Source of the DNA: Toxorhynchites rutilus septentrionalis
Taxonomy: Eukaryota > Arthropoda > Insecta > Diptera > Culicidae
Length of the DNA stretch: 64,000 nucleotides
Direction: 5' to 3'
Assembly (NCBI RefSeq): GCF_029784135.1
Contig: NC_073745.1
Location: 46,527,116 to 46,591,115, forward strand
The translations under genes were made by a program, and so were the position numbers. Within the stretch, counting starts at the first letter, position 1; each line of letters starts with the position of its first letter. This document shows, piece after piece, positions 1 to 12,894 of the stretch. The notes under the pieces are model-generated. The model searched no databases and had not been told where the DNA came from. It saw only the letters and a program-made list of their open reading frames with translations.

Positions 1-84
1 AAATGTCTTAGATGAATCTTAGATGTACCTGTTTTGCTCAGTACAACCGAGGAATATTTAGATACTGGATTTTTTTTTCACTAA

Positions 85-514
85 GGGCATCCGCACCAAT
101 GCGTTACTATTCAAGGATTCTAGTCTCGAGTTTTAGCCGTTGCCAATTTATTAATTCGTCGATTTGCGCACCCGTCGTTACCATCGCGGTTGTTATAGTA
201 TCACTTCTTTTTCGCACCGCAGGTTGCTAAATACGACTGCTATTACTAGAAGAAATTACAAGTGTCAGTTGATTCTCTTTTCGTCGCGTTCATTTTTTGG
301 TAGATAAATGTAATATATACACATCCGAAATAATACTTCAGAGCAATATCACACAAAACGAACACAAGACGAATGAAACCCACAACAGATGTTTGACATT
401 TGTTGAAAATAGCAACAAATGGCTCCCACACCTGAACCGCAACCATCAGTGGGGTTGCTGCGTTATGGTGAGGGTTGTCAAAATGTCTGTAACAACGCAT
501 TGGTGCGGATGCCC
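85..514. mobile_element. MITE with TAA target duplication (PIF/Harbinger-like), copy 1
   Basis: Perfect 21 bp terminal inverted repeats begin GGGCATCCGCACC at 85-105 and are mirrored at 494-514. They are flanked on both sides by TAA (82-84 and 515-517). Length is 430 bp with no coding capacity. A 3 bp TAA duplication and GG-starting termini are the pattern of PIF/Harbinger (Tourist-like) MITEs. The family assignment rests on this pattern only. Confidence 0.75.
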
Positions 515-913
515 TAATACCACTTTAAATCTCCCATAATTCAAGAATGGACTTTGATATAATATTGTTATGTTTCTTCAAGAACTTTCCCTTTCTTCAT
601 GTACTCCAACGCAGTGCCATAGAAATTTTCCGCAGTTTTAATAAATTGAGACTCCTGTATTTCATCTGAATCTAGTTCTACGTCAAAACTACGATCTGCA
701 GTAAGGGTGCCAAAACAGAAAACATGTCACGTTTTATGAATTAATTTTAATGTTAACAATTTTTGCATACCAATTGAATTGAAATTGTTTGACGTGCTGT
801 CCATAACGATTGCCTAATCCATACATGGTTCAAATTAACAAAAATTCGAAGCATACCCATCCTCTCATACATTTGTTCTGTACATTTCTGCGCTTACCTA
901 CTTGAGGTATATA

Positions 914-1250
914 CGAGGTCTGTTCAAAAAGTATCGCTACTTTCGAATTTACGCGGGTTACGTACATTCGATTCTAGATTTCTTTTTTATGGCATTATGT
1001 TGGTACTCATGTCTCTCAACCAGTGCCACAGATTATCAAAATTTATTCACGAATGAAGGAATCAGATTTTGCCCAGTATCGGATGAATTCTCTTCTGTTG
1101 AAACTCAACACCATATCTGCCATAATGAGTATAACACAAGAGTCGAGACGCGTGAACTTTGTCTGGTATATTGATCGAAAACAGCATGAACGAATTTCGA
1201 AAAACCTACATTCAGGCACTTTCATTACTGTCAATAAATTTAGGTGATTA
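914..1250 (+). mobile_element. Possible mariner-type 5' end
   Basis: After a TA at 912-913 the sequence reads CGAGGTCTGTTCAAAAAGTA, which resembles the outer end of mariner-like elements. The downstream ~300 bp has short ORFs but no motif I can assign to a transposase, and I found no matching inverted end within the duplicated segment. The same sequence is at about 4631 in the second copy. The right boundary given is arbitrary. Treat as a decayed or partial element. Confidence 0.3.
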
Positions 1251-1972
1251 TCACGTACGTTAAGTTGATCTTCATCGCTTGCAGTGAATTTTTATTGAAA
1301 ACGTGTCACCCATTGCACATATAAATGGTGGTGTATGCCATTTCCGAGCAATCGTAAGTAGATTTATAAAACGTAGCAAGAGTTGTTCTATACATTCCAT
1401 TGCCGAAGTCGTCATAAACAAGAATTTTGTGTGATGAATTGCCATCCTTTACCATTAATCGATTGCACTCTCAATTGGTGACGTTGAATTTTATGCTCTG
1501 ATTTTCACTAACACGCAATGATCTTCATTTTCGACCTTACGAATACCATGACGAAAAGGAAGATGCAAATGAAAAACGAACTTCATAGCAAGCTGATGTT
1601 GATGTTCATTCCACTGGGGTTCATTGATAGTGTTGTTTCATATTTATTAACTCTCGCTTGAGCAGTAGATTATCAATACAAGGAAGGCAGAAATTCGCCG
1701 AATTTGAATGTCGTGAACGTGAATATTTTCAGCACTGCTCTCAACTATGCTGACAAGTACGGCTATTTGGAACGTTCAGTTAATTTTTGACAACTGTTTT
1801 TCTTACACGTGTTTTGGTTCATTTTTTAATGTTTGCGTATTGCAAAAATAGATCACGCCGATGCAATGTCACCTCGGTCATACTCGTTCCACATTTTCAG
1901 GTGCTCCAACTTCTTAGAAATGTGCTTGCTGTGGTAGTCACACGGGTTAACCACACGTTCGAATTGCTTTAA

Positions 1973-2713
1973 GGGGGGAACCCGTCTGGAATTTAGAAAA
2001 AATCTAATTTCATATTTACCCATTTTTGGAAAGCTTATGTCCTCAGAAATGTTGCCCTGAAAGGATTTTTCGATATTTGATTTCGCTAGAAAGTTACAGC
2101 CAAAAGTATGAGGCCGCCTCAAGGGATATAGTATTGCTGTACGAAATTTTAAACGTGTTTTTCTTGAAACCTTTTTTTCTTTTTCAGTTGGTGGTAGTGA
2201 TTTCTGAGGATCTACTAGATCGATTTTGCTCAAATTTTTTATCAGCATGTAAAATTGAATTATCTAAAGCGTTACATAGCCGGTTTTTTGATATCTAATT
2301 TTTTCGATTTTTTATGAGCCTCTAACCAGCGATTTTTCATGAAAAATACCTTTTTTTTACAAAATGGCCTCATTTTTGGCAATTTTTTGAATTTTTAAAA
2401 ACCCCGTTTTTGAAAATTCAAAAACGTTTTAGGTATTGTCCTGAAGTTTCAAAATATTCATTGGAATTCGTTCTGCGACACCCCGTTGCTTAAGAACCGC
2501 TACCACCTACAAGGTACCTATTTTCAGACAGCATCCACGCATCCAGCTATCAACAGCGTAATAATCATTATTCGTGCACTCAAAAAATGGAAAATACATC
2601 TTCAAATAAACCTTAAGCAATAACCAGCATACCCGAACAGTTCACTTTATTACTAACATCCGAGAAAAATTCACGAATATTCATTATTTGTCAACCTTCC
2701 AGAAAGGGGTCCC
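1973..2713. mobile_element. TTAA-flanked MITE, copy truncated at the duplication junction
   Basis: Begins with GGGGGGAACCC directly after TTAA (1969-1972). It is identical to 5690-6430 but stops at 2713 inside its right terminal repeat and lacks the final CCC and the right TTAA. The break coincides with the junction of the tandem duplication. Confidence 0.7.
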
Positions 2714-3717
2714 ACACAAAACACACAAAAATTAACATAGTGTTGAAACACACATCATGTAAAGTGAAATATGCTCTTTCAAATACCGTCAATAAGCTTT
2801 GTTTATGTTTGCCCCAGAAAGAATGACAAACTATTGAAGAGAGCGTATTTTTTGGGAAGAAATATCAATAAGTTTGAGTAAAGTTGAGATATTGACTAGT
2901 TCTGCATCGCAAAATGTTTGTATTAGTATGTTCTAAAAGTCTTCTCAAGACAGTTTGTATGTAGAATTTTAAATATAACAGTTAGAGCAAAAAACAGGCT
3001 TTTTCATGGTGACCCTAACGTAACTCAGAAAAAAGCGCTATATCGGTTATTTCAATAGATACAAAAAAAAACTTTGTTCTACAAATATATCTCAAATAAC
3101 TGGGACAACAACATTGTCGAACTATGTTTACCTCTATCTATAAAGATAAGAAAATTAGATTTGTTATTTCATCGACAATTTTGGTCACTCTATTTTTAAC
3201 AACTCAATTATATGTAACAACTATGTAACAACTTTGTCGAAGACAGTTTTTGTCTAGAGAATAACTGTCGAGCTCTAAATGCTAATTTCCACTTAAATAC
3301 ATCTCCTGGACCATTGTGCACTGGTAGCGCGACCTGAATACCTGCACTGAGGGGCCCAAACGATTAGCAAAGCAATAAAAAGCCAATTTGAGCCAATTCT
3401 CTTATCAACTCACAGCATTCGAATGTAAATTGTTGGTTGCATAGAGTGATACTAACACATTGAATTTATAGAATATCAATGTGTAGTTTTTCAGTAGATC
3501 CTATTTTCGCCTTCAGTTTTCACTCACTGACAGAAGCACTGACTGCTGGAAAATATCTTCTCCACATCCGGCTTGAAATGCGCTGCTGCACTTTAACGCC
3601 ACTTTTAACACAAAAAACAAACTTGAACAAAAAAACTGAAAATGATCAGAAATAAAAACGGAACGCGTTAATAAAAAAAAGGCATAATATTCATCGAAGA
3701 ATTTTATTGAGTGAATA
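2714..3717. other. Spacer present once in the window, left part of the duplicated unit
   Basis: About 1 kb of AT-rich non-coding sequence between the two visible copies. If the tandem-duplication model is right, the same sequence must also lie just left of the window. I see no gene or element in it. Confidence 0.6.
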
Positions 3718-6430
3718 AAATGTCTTAGATGAATCTTAGATGTACCTGTTTTGCTCAGTACAACCGAGGAATATTTAGATACTGGATTTTTTTTTCACTA
3801 AGGGCATCCGCACCAATGCGTTACTATTCAAGGATTCTAGTCTCGAGTTTTAGCCGTTGCCAATTTATTAATTCGTCGATTTGCGCACCCGTCGTTACCA
3901 TCGCGGTTGTTATAGTATCACTTCTTTTTCGCACCGCAGGTTGCTAAATACGACTGCTATTACTAGAAGAAATTACAAGTGTCAGTTGATTCTCTTTTCG
4001 TCGCGTTCATTTTTTGGTAGATAAATGTAATATATACACATCCGAAATAATACTTCAGAGCAATATCACACAAAACGAACACAAGACGAATGAAACCCAC
4101 AACAGATGTTTGACATTTGTTGAAAATAGCAACAAATGGCTCCCACACCTGAACCGCAACCATCAGTGGGGTTGCTGCGTTATGGTGAGGGTTGTCAAAA
4201 TGTCTGTAACAACGCATTGGTGCGGATGCCCTAATACCACTTTAAATCTCCCATAATTCAAGAATGGACTTTGATATAATATTGTTATGTTTCTTCAAGA
4301 ACTTTCCCTTTCTTCATGTACTCCAACGCAGTGCCATAGAAATTTTCCGCAGTTTTAATAAATTGAGACTCCTGTATTTCATCTGAATCTAGTTCTACGT
4401 CAAAACTACGATCTGCAGTAAGGGTGCCAAAACAGAAAACATGTCACGTTTTATGAATTAATTTTAATGTTAACAATTTTTGCATACCAATTGAATTGAA
4501 ATTGTTTGACGTGCTGTCCATAACGATTGCCTAATCCATACATGGTTCAAATTAACAAAAATTCGAAGCATACCCATCCTCTCATACATTTGTTCTGTAC
4601 ATTTCTGCGCTTACCTACTTGAGGTATATACGAGGTCTGTTCAAAAAGTATCGCTACTTTCGAATTTACGCGGGTTACGTACATTCGATTCTAGATTTCT
4701 TTTTTATGGCATTATGTTGGTACTCATGTCTCTCAACCAGTGCCACAGATTATCAAAATTTATTCACGAATGAAGGAATCAGATTTTGCCCAGTATCGGA
4801 TGAATTCTCTTCTGTTGAAACTCAACACCATATCTGCCATAATGAGTATAACACAAGAGTCGAGACGCGTGAACTTTGTCTGGTATATTGATCGAAAACA
4901 GCATGAACGAATTTCGAAAAACCTACATTCAGGCACTTTCATTACTGTCAATAAATTTAGGTGATTATCACGTACGTTAAGTTGATCTTCATCGCTTGCA
5001 GTGAATTTTTATTGAAAACGTGTCACCCATTGCACATATAAATGGTGGTGTATGCCATTTCCGAGCAATCGTAAGTAGATTTATAAAACGTAGCAAGAGT
5101 TGTTCTATACATTCCATTGCCGAAGTCGTCATAAACAAGAATTTTGTGTGATGAATTGCCATCCTTTACCATTAATCGATTGCACTCTCAATTGGTGACG
5201 TTGAATTTTATGCTCTGATTTTCACTAACACGCAATGATCTTCATTTTCGACCTTACGAATACCATGCCGAAAAGGAAGATGCAAATGAAAAACGAACTT
5301 CATAGCAAGCTGATGTTGATGTTCATTCCACTGGGGTTCATTGATAGTGTTGTTTCATATTTATTAACTCTCGCTTGAGCAGTAGATTATCAATACAAGG
5401 AAGGCAGAAATTCGCCGAATTTGAATGTCGTGAACGTGAATATTTTCAGCACTGCTCTCAACTATGCTGACAAGTACGGCTATTTGGAACGTTCAGTTAA
5501 TTTTTGACAACTGTTTTTCTTACACGTGTTTTGGTTCATTTTTTAATGTTTGCGTATTGCAAAAATAGATCACGCCGATGCAATGTCACCTCGGTCATAC
5601 TCGTTCCACATTTTCAGGTGCTCCAACTTCTTAGAAATGTGCTTGCTGTGGTAGTCACACGGGTTAACCACACGTTCGAATTGCTTTAAGGGGGGAACCC
5701 GTCTGGAATTTAGAAAAAATCTAATTTCATATTTACCCATTTTTGGAAAGCTTATGTCCTCAGAAATGTTGCCCTGAAAGGATTTTTCGATATTTGATTT
5801 CGCTAGAAAGTTACAGCCAAAAGTATGAGGCCGCCTCAAGGGATATAGTATTGCTGTACGAAATTTTAAACGTGTTTTTCTTGAAACCTTTTTTTCTTTT
5901 TCAGTTGGTGGTAGTGATTTCTGAGGATCTACTAGATCGATTTTGCTCAAATTTTTTATCAGCATGTAAAATTGAATTATCTAAAGCGTTACATAGCCGG
6001 TTTTTTGATATCTAATTTTTTCGATTTTTTATGAGCCTCTAACCAGCGATTTTTCATGAAAAATACCTTTTTTTTACAAAATGGCCTCATTTTTGGCAAT
6101 TTTTTGAATTTTTAAAAACCCCGTTTTTGAAAATTCAAAAACGTTTTAGGTATTGTCCTGAAGTTTCAAAATATTCATTGGAATTCGTTCTGCGACACCC
6201 CGTTGCTTAAGAACCGCTACCACCTACAAGGTACCTATTTTCAGACAGCATCCACGCATCCAGCTATCAACAGCGTAATAATCATTATTCGTGCACTCAA
6301 AAAATGGAAAATACATCTTCAAATAAACCTTAAGCAATAACCAGCATACCCGAACAGTTCACTTTATTACTAACATCCGAGAAAAATTCACGAATATTCA
6401 TTATTTGTCAACCTTCCAGAAAGGGGTCCC
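3718..6430. repeat. Tandem duplication, right copy of the shared segment
   Basis: Second copy of 1-2713. It runs on to the right without a break into the intact right end of a TTAA-flanked MITE (5690-6433), so this copy carries the ancestral right flank. The one visible substitution is C at 5268 (A at 1551 in the left copy). Small ORFs in both copies are identical and encode nothing I recognise. Confidence 0.95.
3802..4231. mobile_element. MITE with TAA target duplication, copy 2 (by duplication)
   Basis: Same element as at 85-514, copied as part of the 3717 bp tandem duplication and not by transposition: its flanks are identical too. Terminal repeats are at 3802-3822 and 4211-4231, with TAA on both sides. 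Confidence 0.75.
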
Positions 6431-6433
6431 CCC
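5690..6433. mobile_element. TTAA-flanked MITE (piggyBac-type), complete copy
   Basis: Starts GGGGGGAACCCGTCTGGAA and ends with the imperfect inverse CCAGAAAGGGGTCCCCCC. It is bounded by TTAA at 5686-5689 and 6434-6437. Length is 744 bp with no transposase. Precise TTAA flanks and G-run termini are typical of non-autonomous piggyBac-type elements. The family name is inference. Confidence 0.65.
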
Positions 6434-9400
6434 TTAAGCATAGGGTAACGATTCTGAGCGGAGAATGTTAAAATGTCTACTGAAGGACAAATTACATTAT
6501 CTAAGCATTATTTTTCCTACAACATGCAAAATTTATACACAAACATTCATTACAATATTTTTCACATAGACACGTAATACACAATACATTCTGTCAAATA
6601 CACTCGACAAAAAATTGAAGGAACAGAATGCGGATTCGAAAATTTGGAGTGATTTATGACATGCTGTAACTTTGTGAAAAATCAACGCATAGATATTTTT
6701 TGGATAACTGTGAATCTCGGAGTGTCATGCAATTTTAAGACATTTGGCAACACAAAAAATTTAAAAACTCCGATTTCCGGTGAGTCGGATTTCGAAAAAA
6801 AACTCAAATTTTAACGTCTGCGACACCAATAAATAAAATCCGAATCAGCTAATATTTTGCATAGGTTAAATTATCATGCAAATTAAAATTTCGCAGCAAG
6901 TTAAGAATGAGAAATCGAGATAGTTATTTTACCTGGCACACAAAACCATATGTTCCGTAAATAAACTAAGTCCCAGAGTGTCGATTTTTGACAATAAAAA
7001 AAATTTGTTCGAGATGACAGTATGATGACATCAATTTTAGTTCCTTTAAGTTTTTTTGTCGAGAGTATATACTGAGATTTTGTGTTGTTTTATTTATCAT
7101 CTAAATTTATGTTACCGCCTTCGAAAAAAGGGAAACACTTTTTTCAACGAACAATCCATCCATCGAACACTTTTTATAGTTGTATTCAGGAATTGCCTTC
7201 AGTTCACGCAGCGAATTCGTTTTTAATGTTTCAATGCTGTCAAAACGGGTCCCATGAAGCGGTACTTAGAGTTTCGGAAATAGGAAAAAGTCACACGGGC
7301 CATATCTGGAGCGTAAGGTGCTTGTTTAATCACATTAATGCCATTTTTGGTCAAAAATTCGTTCACAATGTGGAAGAAATGATGAAATCATGGGTTAATA
7401 TGCAAAAAAACTGTCGATCCTGAGGTCGTGCAGAATCTTATGGCTGGGGTTAAGGCCAAGGTTCGCGCATTCGGATATAAAGGCGAAATAAATTTAATGA
7501 ATGATGACAAAACTAACTTTAATTTTTTCTTTTTATTCCCTGAAAAATTTGGTGATAATCGGATAAAAACTCGAATTTTAAAAATGAATTTTGTGTGTGC
7601 GGATATTAAACGGAACATTCTTAATATCTCTTCGCCAGTAATTATGCATTGGATGAATGGTGGGATCAGAATTTGATCGTTCAAGCATGTCATTAGCCAC
7701 TTGATCGCGATAATTTTTTTGAATTTCGCTCTTTTTGCACTAGTCGTACTGCGACTTTTCTCATATCCAAAACATCAACCAAAATATGACGAACGGACTC
7801 GTGAAATGATTTCATCAGTTGAAGAGGTAACGTGACAAATCTTTCATTTCTTCTAGGCCGCCTTTGAATGCCTTATTCATTCATACGCCTGTGTTTTCGG
7901 CATAGTTGAGTCACCAATTTTTTTCTTCAACATTTTCGATGTTTAGGCACAAGAAATTTTGTTTCCGACACAAAATGTCAAACAATATCTTTAACCAATA
8001 GAATTATCCATATCAGAAATCGACGAGCGAAAAAAAGATAACTTGTTCTTAATGACGCTGTAACCACACTAAATGGCAGATCGCGCTCGATTGATTTTAA
8101 TTGAAAAATATTCAGCATGAAGAATTAAAAATACAAATTCCCGGTATATATTTGACAGAATGTACATATCTGGTAATAGCACACATCGGTCTTACGATGG
8201 TTTCACTAGCTGTCATTATAATATTCTTATAGCCAGAACCGTGTTGTTGTCATGTTGTCGCCTCCTAACACATATAACTTACTTTTTCCCAACTCTGCTT
8301 CCTGCGTACGCGAATGCTGTAATCCGTACTTTCCATGTCCCACAGAGCGGGATGCTGTCTCGCTAATAAGTTTTCCTATTCATTTTGCTAAGAAAAATCA
8401 CATCGATCGTGAAGGCTTTGTTATAAAAGTAATTTTGATAAATTAACACGTTGATCCCCATGTCGGTCCCTGGGGGTTGACACAGCATTTTCTTTTTTCT
8501 CTCGTTCGCGCCGGTCCCAGCGATCGGACAGTGGATTTGGAGAGCATCGACACTAGAGTAAGGAGCTAGAGGAGCAAAGTTAAAAATTGACCTGTCCTCA
8601 GGGTCTAAAGCAGGCCAGGCATAAAGTTCATTGTAGTTTCCTAGTTCGGTCCGGGATCTAAAAGCGATACATACCAGCTCATACGCAGTGACCTCTGATT
8701 CCTGTGGATCTGAGCTTTAACGATCATCAACGACGACTCCCTCGTTAACACAATTTTCATGTGGACTATGAACACAAAGTTGTGTGACAACACAAACTAC
8801 TACCCCAGGGCGTTACGTTTTCGATGGGAGTGATTAAGAGATATACTCCATCTGGACTCCCAGACGAGACAAAAGTAGGGATGACTTGGGCTTCCTCTTC
8901 AGAATTATGATCATGATCCTGAAAGTTTTTGAGTTAGTTGGGTCCAGTTGGATCGGTGAACGTTTCTTCGAAGCTAACTGATCACTTAAAACACAAAAAT
9001 ACACCCTAATGTTGAGTTAAAATCGAATGGAAATTCTCAAAGACAACCGGATCATCGGAGATAGCCATTTTGGTCTGAAAGATATTCAGGATGGTGCTTT
9101 GCGCCAGGATATTGTAATAGCCATTTTTCAAGTCCTCTGCAAAGCTGATCCCTCTCCGGTTTGGTCTTTGATTATCTCATATCACATGGCGAACATTCAA
9201 GTCTCTTATGATGACGTTGTGAAAGTTTTCACTCATCTGTGTTTATGTTTTGCACCCGAATCAGTTTCTTCTCTCAGTCTTTCCCAAGCCGATTAGAAAC
9301 ATGAACATTGGAAAAAAAAATCAGCTGTCGGATGCAACTCCAAATAAAACAGCGTTAGATTTAATTGATCCTAGTATCTATAAAATCATAAGGCTCCAGT

Positions 9401-12400
9401 TATATTGGATCCGAGTTTATAAGAAAAAATCATTGTACGATAGTTGACGAAAAAACAACAAACAAACTTTGTTCGCTCGAATCAGACATACACGTTGAAA
9501 CAAACAAAGCATGAGAATGGTAATCGGTTCTACATTGGTACTGACACAGTACCTATCTAGTGCGATGGAATACATATTGAAAACTTAAAAAAAAACTAAA
9601 AGCTAAGCGCAGTTTTCCATAATTGAACAAATACCTATTCTAATACAAAAAGACAAATGCGCACCTTTGCCCAATAGTGGGGCATTTTTGAACTAACAGA
9701 ATTTTTAAAAAAAGCTCTTGAACTTTTTCACAAAAACGAATACGCACTATCATCTATTATAGAATGAAGGTTTTCTTGACAGTGTAGTTTCAAACTTTCC
9801 AGTTATCTTAGGTAAGCAAATCGTCATCTCCAAAACTGAAAATATTAGATCAAAACATCGCAAAACTCTTTTTACCTCATAACTTTTTGCCACTTTCATG
9901 GAATGTATCTTTTTTTATATGTGTGAGCTGCTGGTGTAATAATGTATCAAACGACTACACTGTTGTAGAAATTTTATGCCCGTTTGCTTCTAAATGGCCA
10001 ATGCGCACCCCTGCCCCGTGCGCACCTTTGCCCCGCATTACTCTCATCAATTTTATATTTATACAATTTTCTTTTTTATTCTGCAAACTTAACACTTCAA
10101 ATATCACTCTTTCCGACAAAATCAAATGTTGATCAAATGCTTAGTCCGTTTTATGAGTCACTAAAACGGCAGTACAAACATATCAAGGCTCATTTTCGAA
10201 CGATTACGGAACAATTTCCCAACATGTCCAAATATAATTTATGTCGCATGCAACTGTCCTTTTGACTATCGTAAGAAAATGCAATCCAGGCGCAAATCAT
10301 CTATCTTCCAGGAAACTTTCACACTGCAAAAAGCGGTGCACAGCCTTCCCATGGCGGCGATAAAAACGTTGAAAATTCCTATTCCAATTCGAGAGACCAT
10401 CGCAAAAATCTGGCCGACACGGCTGAGCAAAAAGACCGAAACAAATGGCGAAAACGGGAACCCGAGCCAGAGTGGAAGAAAAACAACAGTGCAAAATAAT
10501 TTGCACCTGAGGACCCGAGCATTATTTATTGTATTCCGCTAGTTGTATTAAACCGGGCGAAGCGAGGAAAAAAAACACCGACACACACCGAGGCGAAGGA
10601 TTCCGACTTCGGGGATTTTCACTTCGTTATCAACGTGCACCCCACCGTCTTCCCATCTCGCCCATTCCGTTGTCATCGGCGTGTGGGATGGGGGATTTTA
10701 CAGGCCTTTCCCAGCATCGACGGCAGGGAGAGAGAGAAACGCAAAAAGCCATTACGATCACAACGATAAAGGTGCTTAATAGGTCGAAGGGATTATGCAG
10801 CTGGGATCGTTTACGGAGACGGAAGAAAAACCTACGCTGGATTCGGATTATTTTTCTATTAGGACATCTAATAATCTCTAAATCTGGTGACAAGGGTTAC
10901 GGGTTTGGGTTTGGCCCGGATATCGGATTGTAATCGGGTGGATTATGTAATATTAATTGATTGGTACGGATGGACACCTCTGGCTGCTTCTTTTTCTCCC
11001 ACGCGTAGGTGATTGTGAATGAAAACGGTTGAAAGAGGTGCTCAATCGAGTGGCAAAAATATTGCCATCACTTTGTCGAGAAGACCACTTGTGTAAGAGG
11101 CCCAGCTGTGTCCAGTGGACAAATAGTATTGGCTTTAGGATTCAGGTATCGCATATATCGCTAGATTTCATGATGTCAGTACTTTGGAATCGGATCACAA
11201 ATATGCTGTTGTTATTATATAAATTACTCCTTACAATGTCACGCACAAAACAACTGTTAGCCGCCCTGGCGATATAAACCCCTGAACACAGTCTGTGTAT
11301 GTGAACATTAACTCCTGGAAAGGATTACCCTAATGCCATTGTCCCGCACTAAGCAGCAGTATGGTTCGGGAAAGTTTTTGGGTCAATCTCATTAAGTTTA
11401 CAGCGAACATTACTCGAACTTTCTGCACCTAATGCACCTGTCTTAGCTCTTTTCAGTGGGTAAAACTTTACAACACAATGGAACTTTTATGCTGTTCAGT
11501 ATTTTATCTTCTACTAGAAACCCCTTTGACGCTGCTTAGGACCCTCCCCAGGAGGACTTGTTTCTTGTTGCCTTCGCTGGAAACGTGATAAGACAGCTTT
11601 CCCTCCTCGGTTATCCAATCCCGCGTTAGTCCCATCCCATCTGCACGGTTTGGGATTCTTCCCGTCAACAAGTACTTCACGATACAATTAATTGAAAGAT
11701 TTTAATTAATTCGGAGTTGGATTACAGTTTCTGCTACAACGCTGAAAGTTTAATCCGCCCCTCATCGTGAACCCTTTGCTGCTGTTTTTTTTTCTTTGCC
11801 CTTGTTCCAAAAAGAATGACTGAAACTGAGACAGACAATGAGTAAGTCAGCCGCAAGTAATCTCTCGGGGGGAAGCGTCTCGTTAGAACATGCAAAGGTG
11901 TGCGCTTTTATGCTTTTGGTATTCAAAAGATTGCGCGCCGAATGACGTAAGGATCCTCGAAAAACGTCACCCTGTTCTGAGACAGGGGAGAAAAGAAACT
12001 TTCCCAGTGATAATTTCTCTGAGCGAAAATCTCATTTGAAATGGCAAACGTAATGAATAACTTTTAATCTCCTCGGGGAGATCGTAAGGGGGCTTCTTCT
12101 CACTCATTGCATTAGTGCTCCCCCAAGATGACATAACGCCCCGAGTCCAAGTCGGGCGGGGAGAAGGCGCAAAAAAGCGGTAGCTAAATATCCAATAAAT
12201 TACTCCCGAAACAATATATTTTAGCCATCAGCTTCGAAGGGAGCAAGTGTATACAGTTTGGAATTAGGATTTCGGGAGGATGTCGGAAGCCAGCATAATA
12301 ATCGGCATCATAGGGGTTTTATCGCCGTTGGAAAGAATGCGAAAAGTGGGCATCCTCAAAGGAAAGAAGCCGGAGAGTTTTTTTTTTTTTTGCTTCGTTC

Positions 12401-12870
12401 TGTCCGTCTGGATGGTGCGAAAAGAAAAATGTGGGGGGCATCAACACTGACGGGCATAAACGACGAACCGCTGGAACGAAAAGGTCCAAATCCATTAACC
12501 GATTTAATTTATGACTGTAAAGTATGACTCTCCAAAATCGTTTATTGTTGGCCATAAATAAGCCGTGAAATTGTTTCAATACCATCGAACTTCCGCTAAG
12601 GGCAATTCCGGAAATTGACTTCGCGCAAGCGGTAATGATGTATGTGTGTTGGTATGTGTTCGATTGGTATTGTTATTCTGCTGTTTACAGTTCGGAATGG
12701 CGGATAGATTGAATCGTGAAATGTTTGGTGTACTGTTATTTATGGAGGAGCTCGATACACATGCTCTCTGGCACTTAATTGAAAACTCTCGTTAAACCTC
12801 ATGGCTATTTTTCTATCAGATAGCATCAACATTTCTGGAGGATCTTCGCCACCTCAACGTAATAATCATT
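6434..12870. other. Intergenic or intronic stretch without a recognised gene
   Basis: AT-rich repeats at the left include 6600-6960, which shares phrases such as CATGCAATTTTAAGACATTT with 54250-54780. Two neighbouring open stretches at 7082-7423 and 7428-7676 (+) show no known motif. A 14 bp phrase GCGCACCTTTGCCC recurs at 9660 and 10020. From about 10280 to 12600 the DNA is more GC-rich and less repetitive, as in conserved mosquito introns, but I find no exon with splice sites and coding signal. Confidence 0.5.
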
Positions 12871-12872
12871 CA

Positions 12873-12894
12873 TTTTTTTTTTTTTTTTTTTTTT
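12873..12894. repeat. Poly-T tract
   Basis: 22 consecutive T. It could be the poly(A) tail of a minus-strand retroelement ending here, but the sequence to its right has no recognisable retroelement. Confidence 0.6.

Larger units (their letters stand above)
1..2713. repeat. Tandem duplication, left copy (truncated by window edge)
   Basis: Positions 1-2713 match 3718-6430 base for base at a constant offset of 3717. The only difference I found by eye is A at 1551 versus C at 5268. Identity ends at 2713, where this copy reads ACACAAAAC and the other continues CCCTTAAG. The period therefore defines a 3717 bp unit: 2714-6430 is the complete second unit, and the first unit begins about 1 kb left of the window. 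Such high identity in non-coding DNA means either a very recent duplication or an assembly duplicate of one locus. Confidence 0.95.

Noticed and set aside
1853..2298. Overlapping ORFs of 131 and 90 codons on opposite strands in both duplicated copies
   Set aside because: They straddle a MITE boundary, have no motif, and are conserved only because the DNA was duplicated recently.
1..6430. The 2.7 kb direct repeats as LTRs of a retrotransposon with a 1 kb interior
   Set aside because: No TG...CA ends, primer-binding site, polypurine tract or gag/pol in the interior. The repeat boundary lies inside a MITE, which fits tandem duplication better.
7082..7690. Two adjacent + strand ORFs as a gene
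   Set aside because: No domain, no start or splice context, AT-driven composition; at most a transposon relic.
10529..10933. 134-codon ORF in GC-richer DNA
   Set aside because: Equally long open frame on the opposite strand, no recognisable domain, no splice sites.
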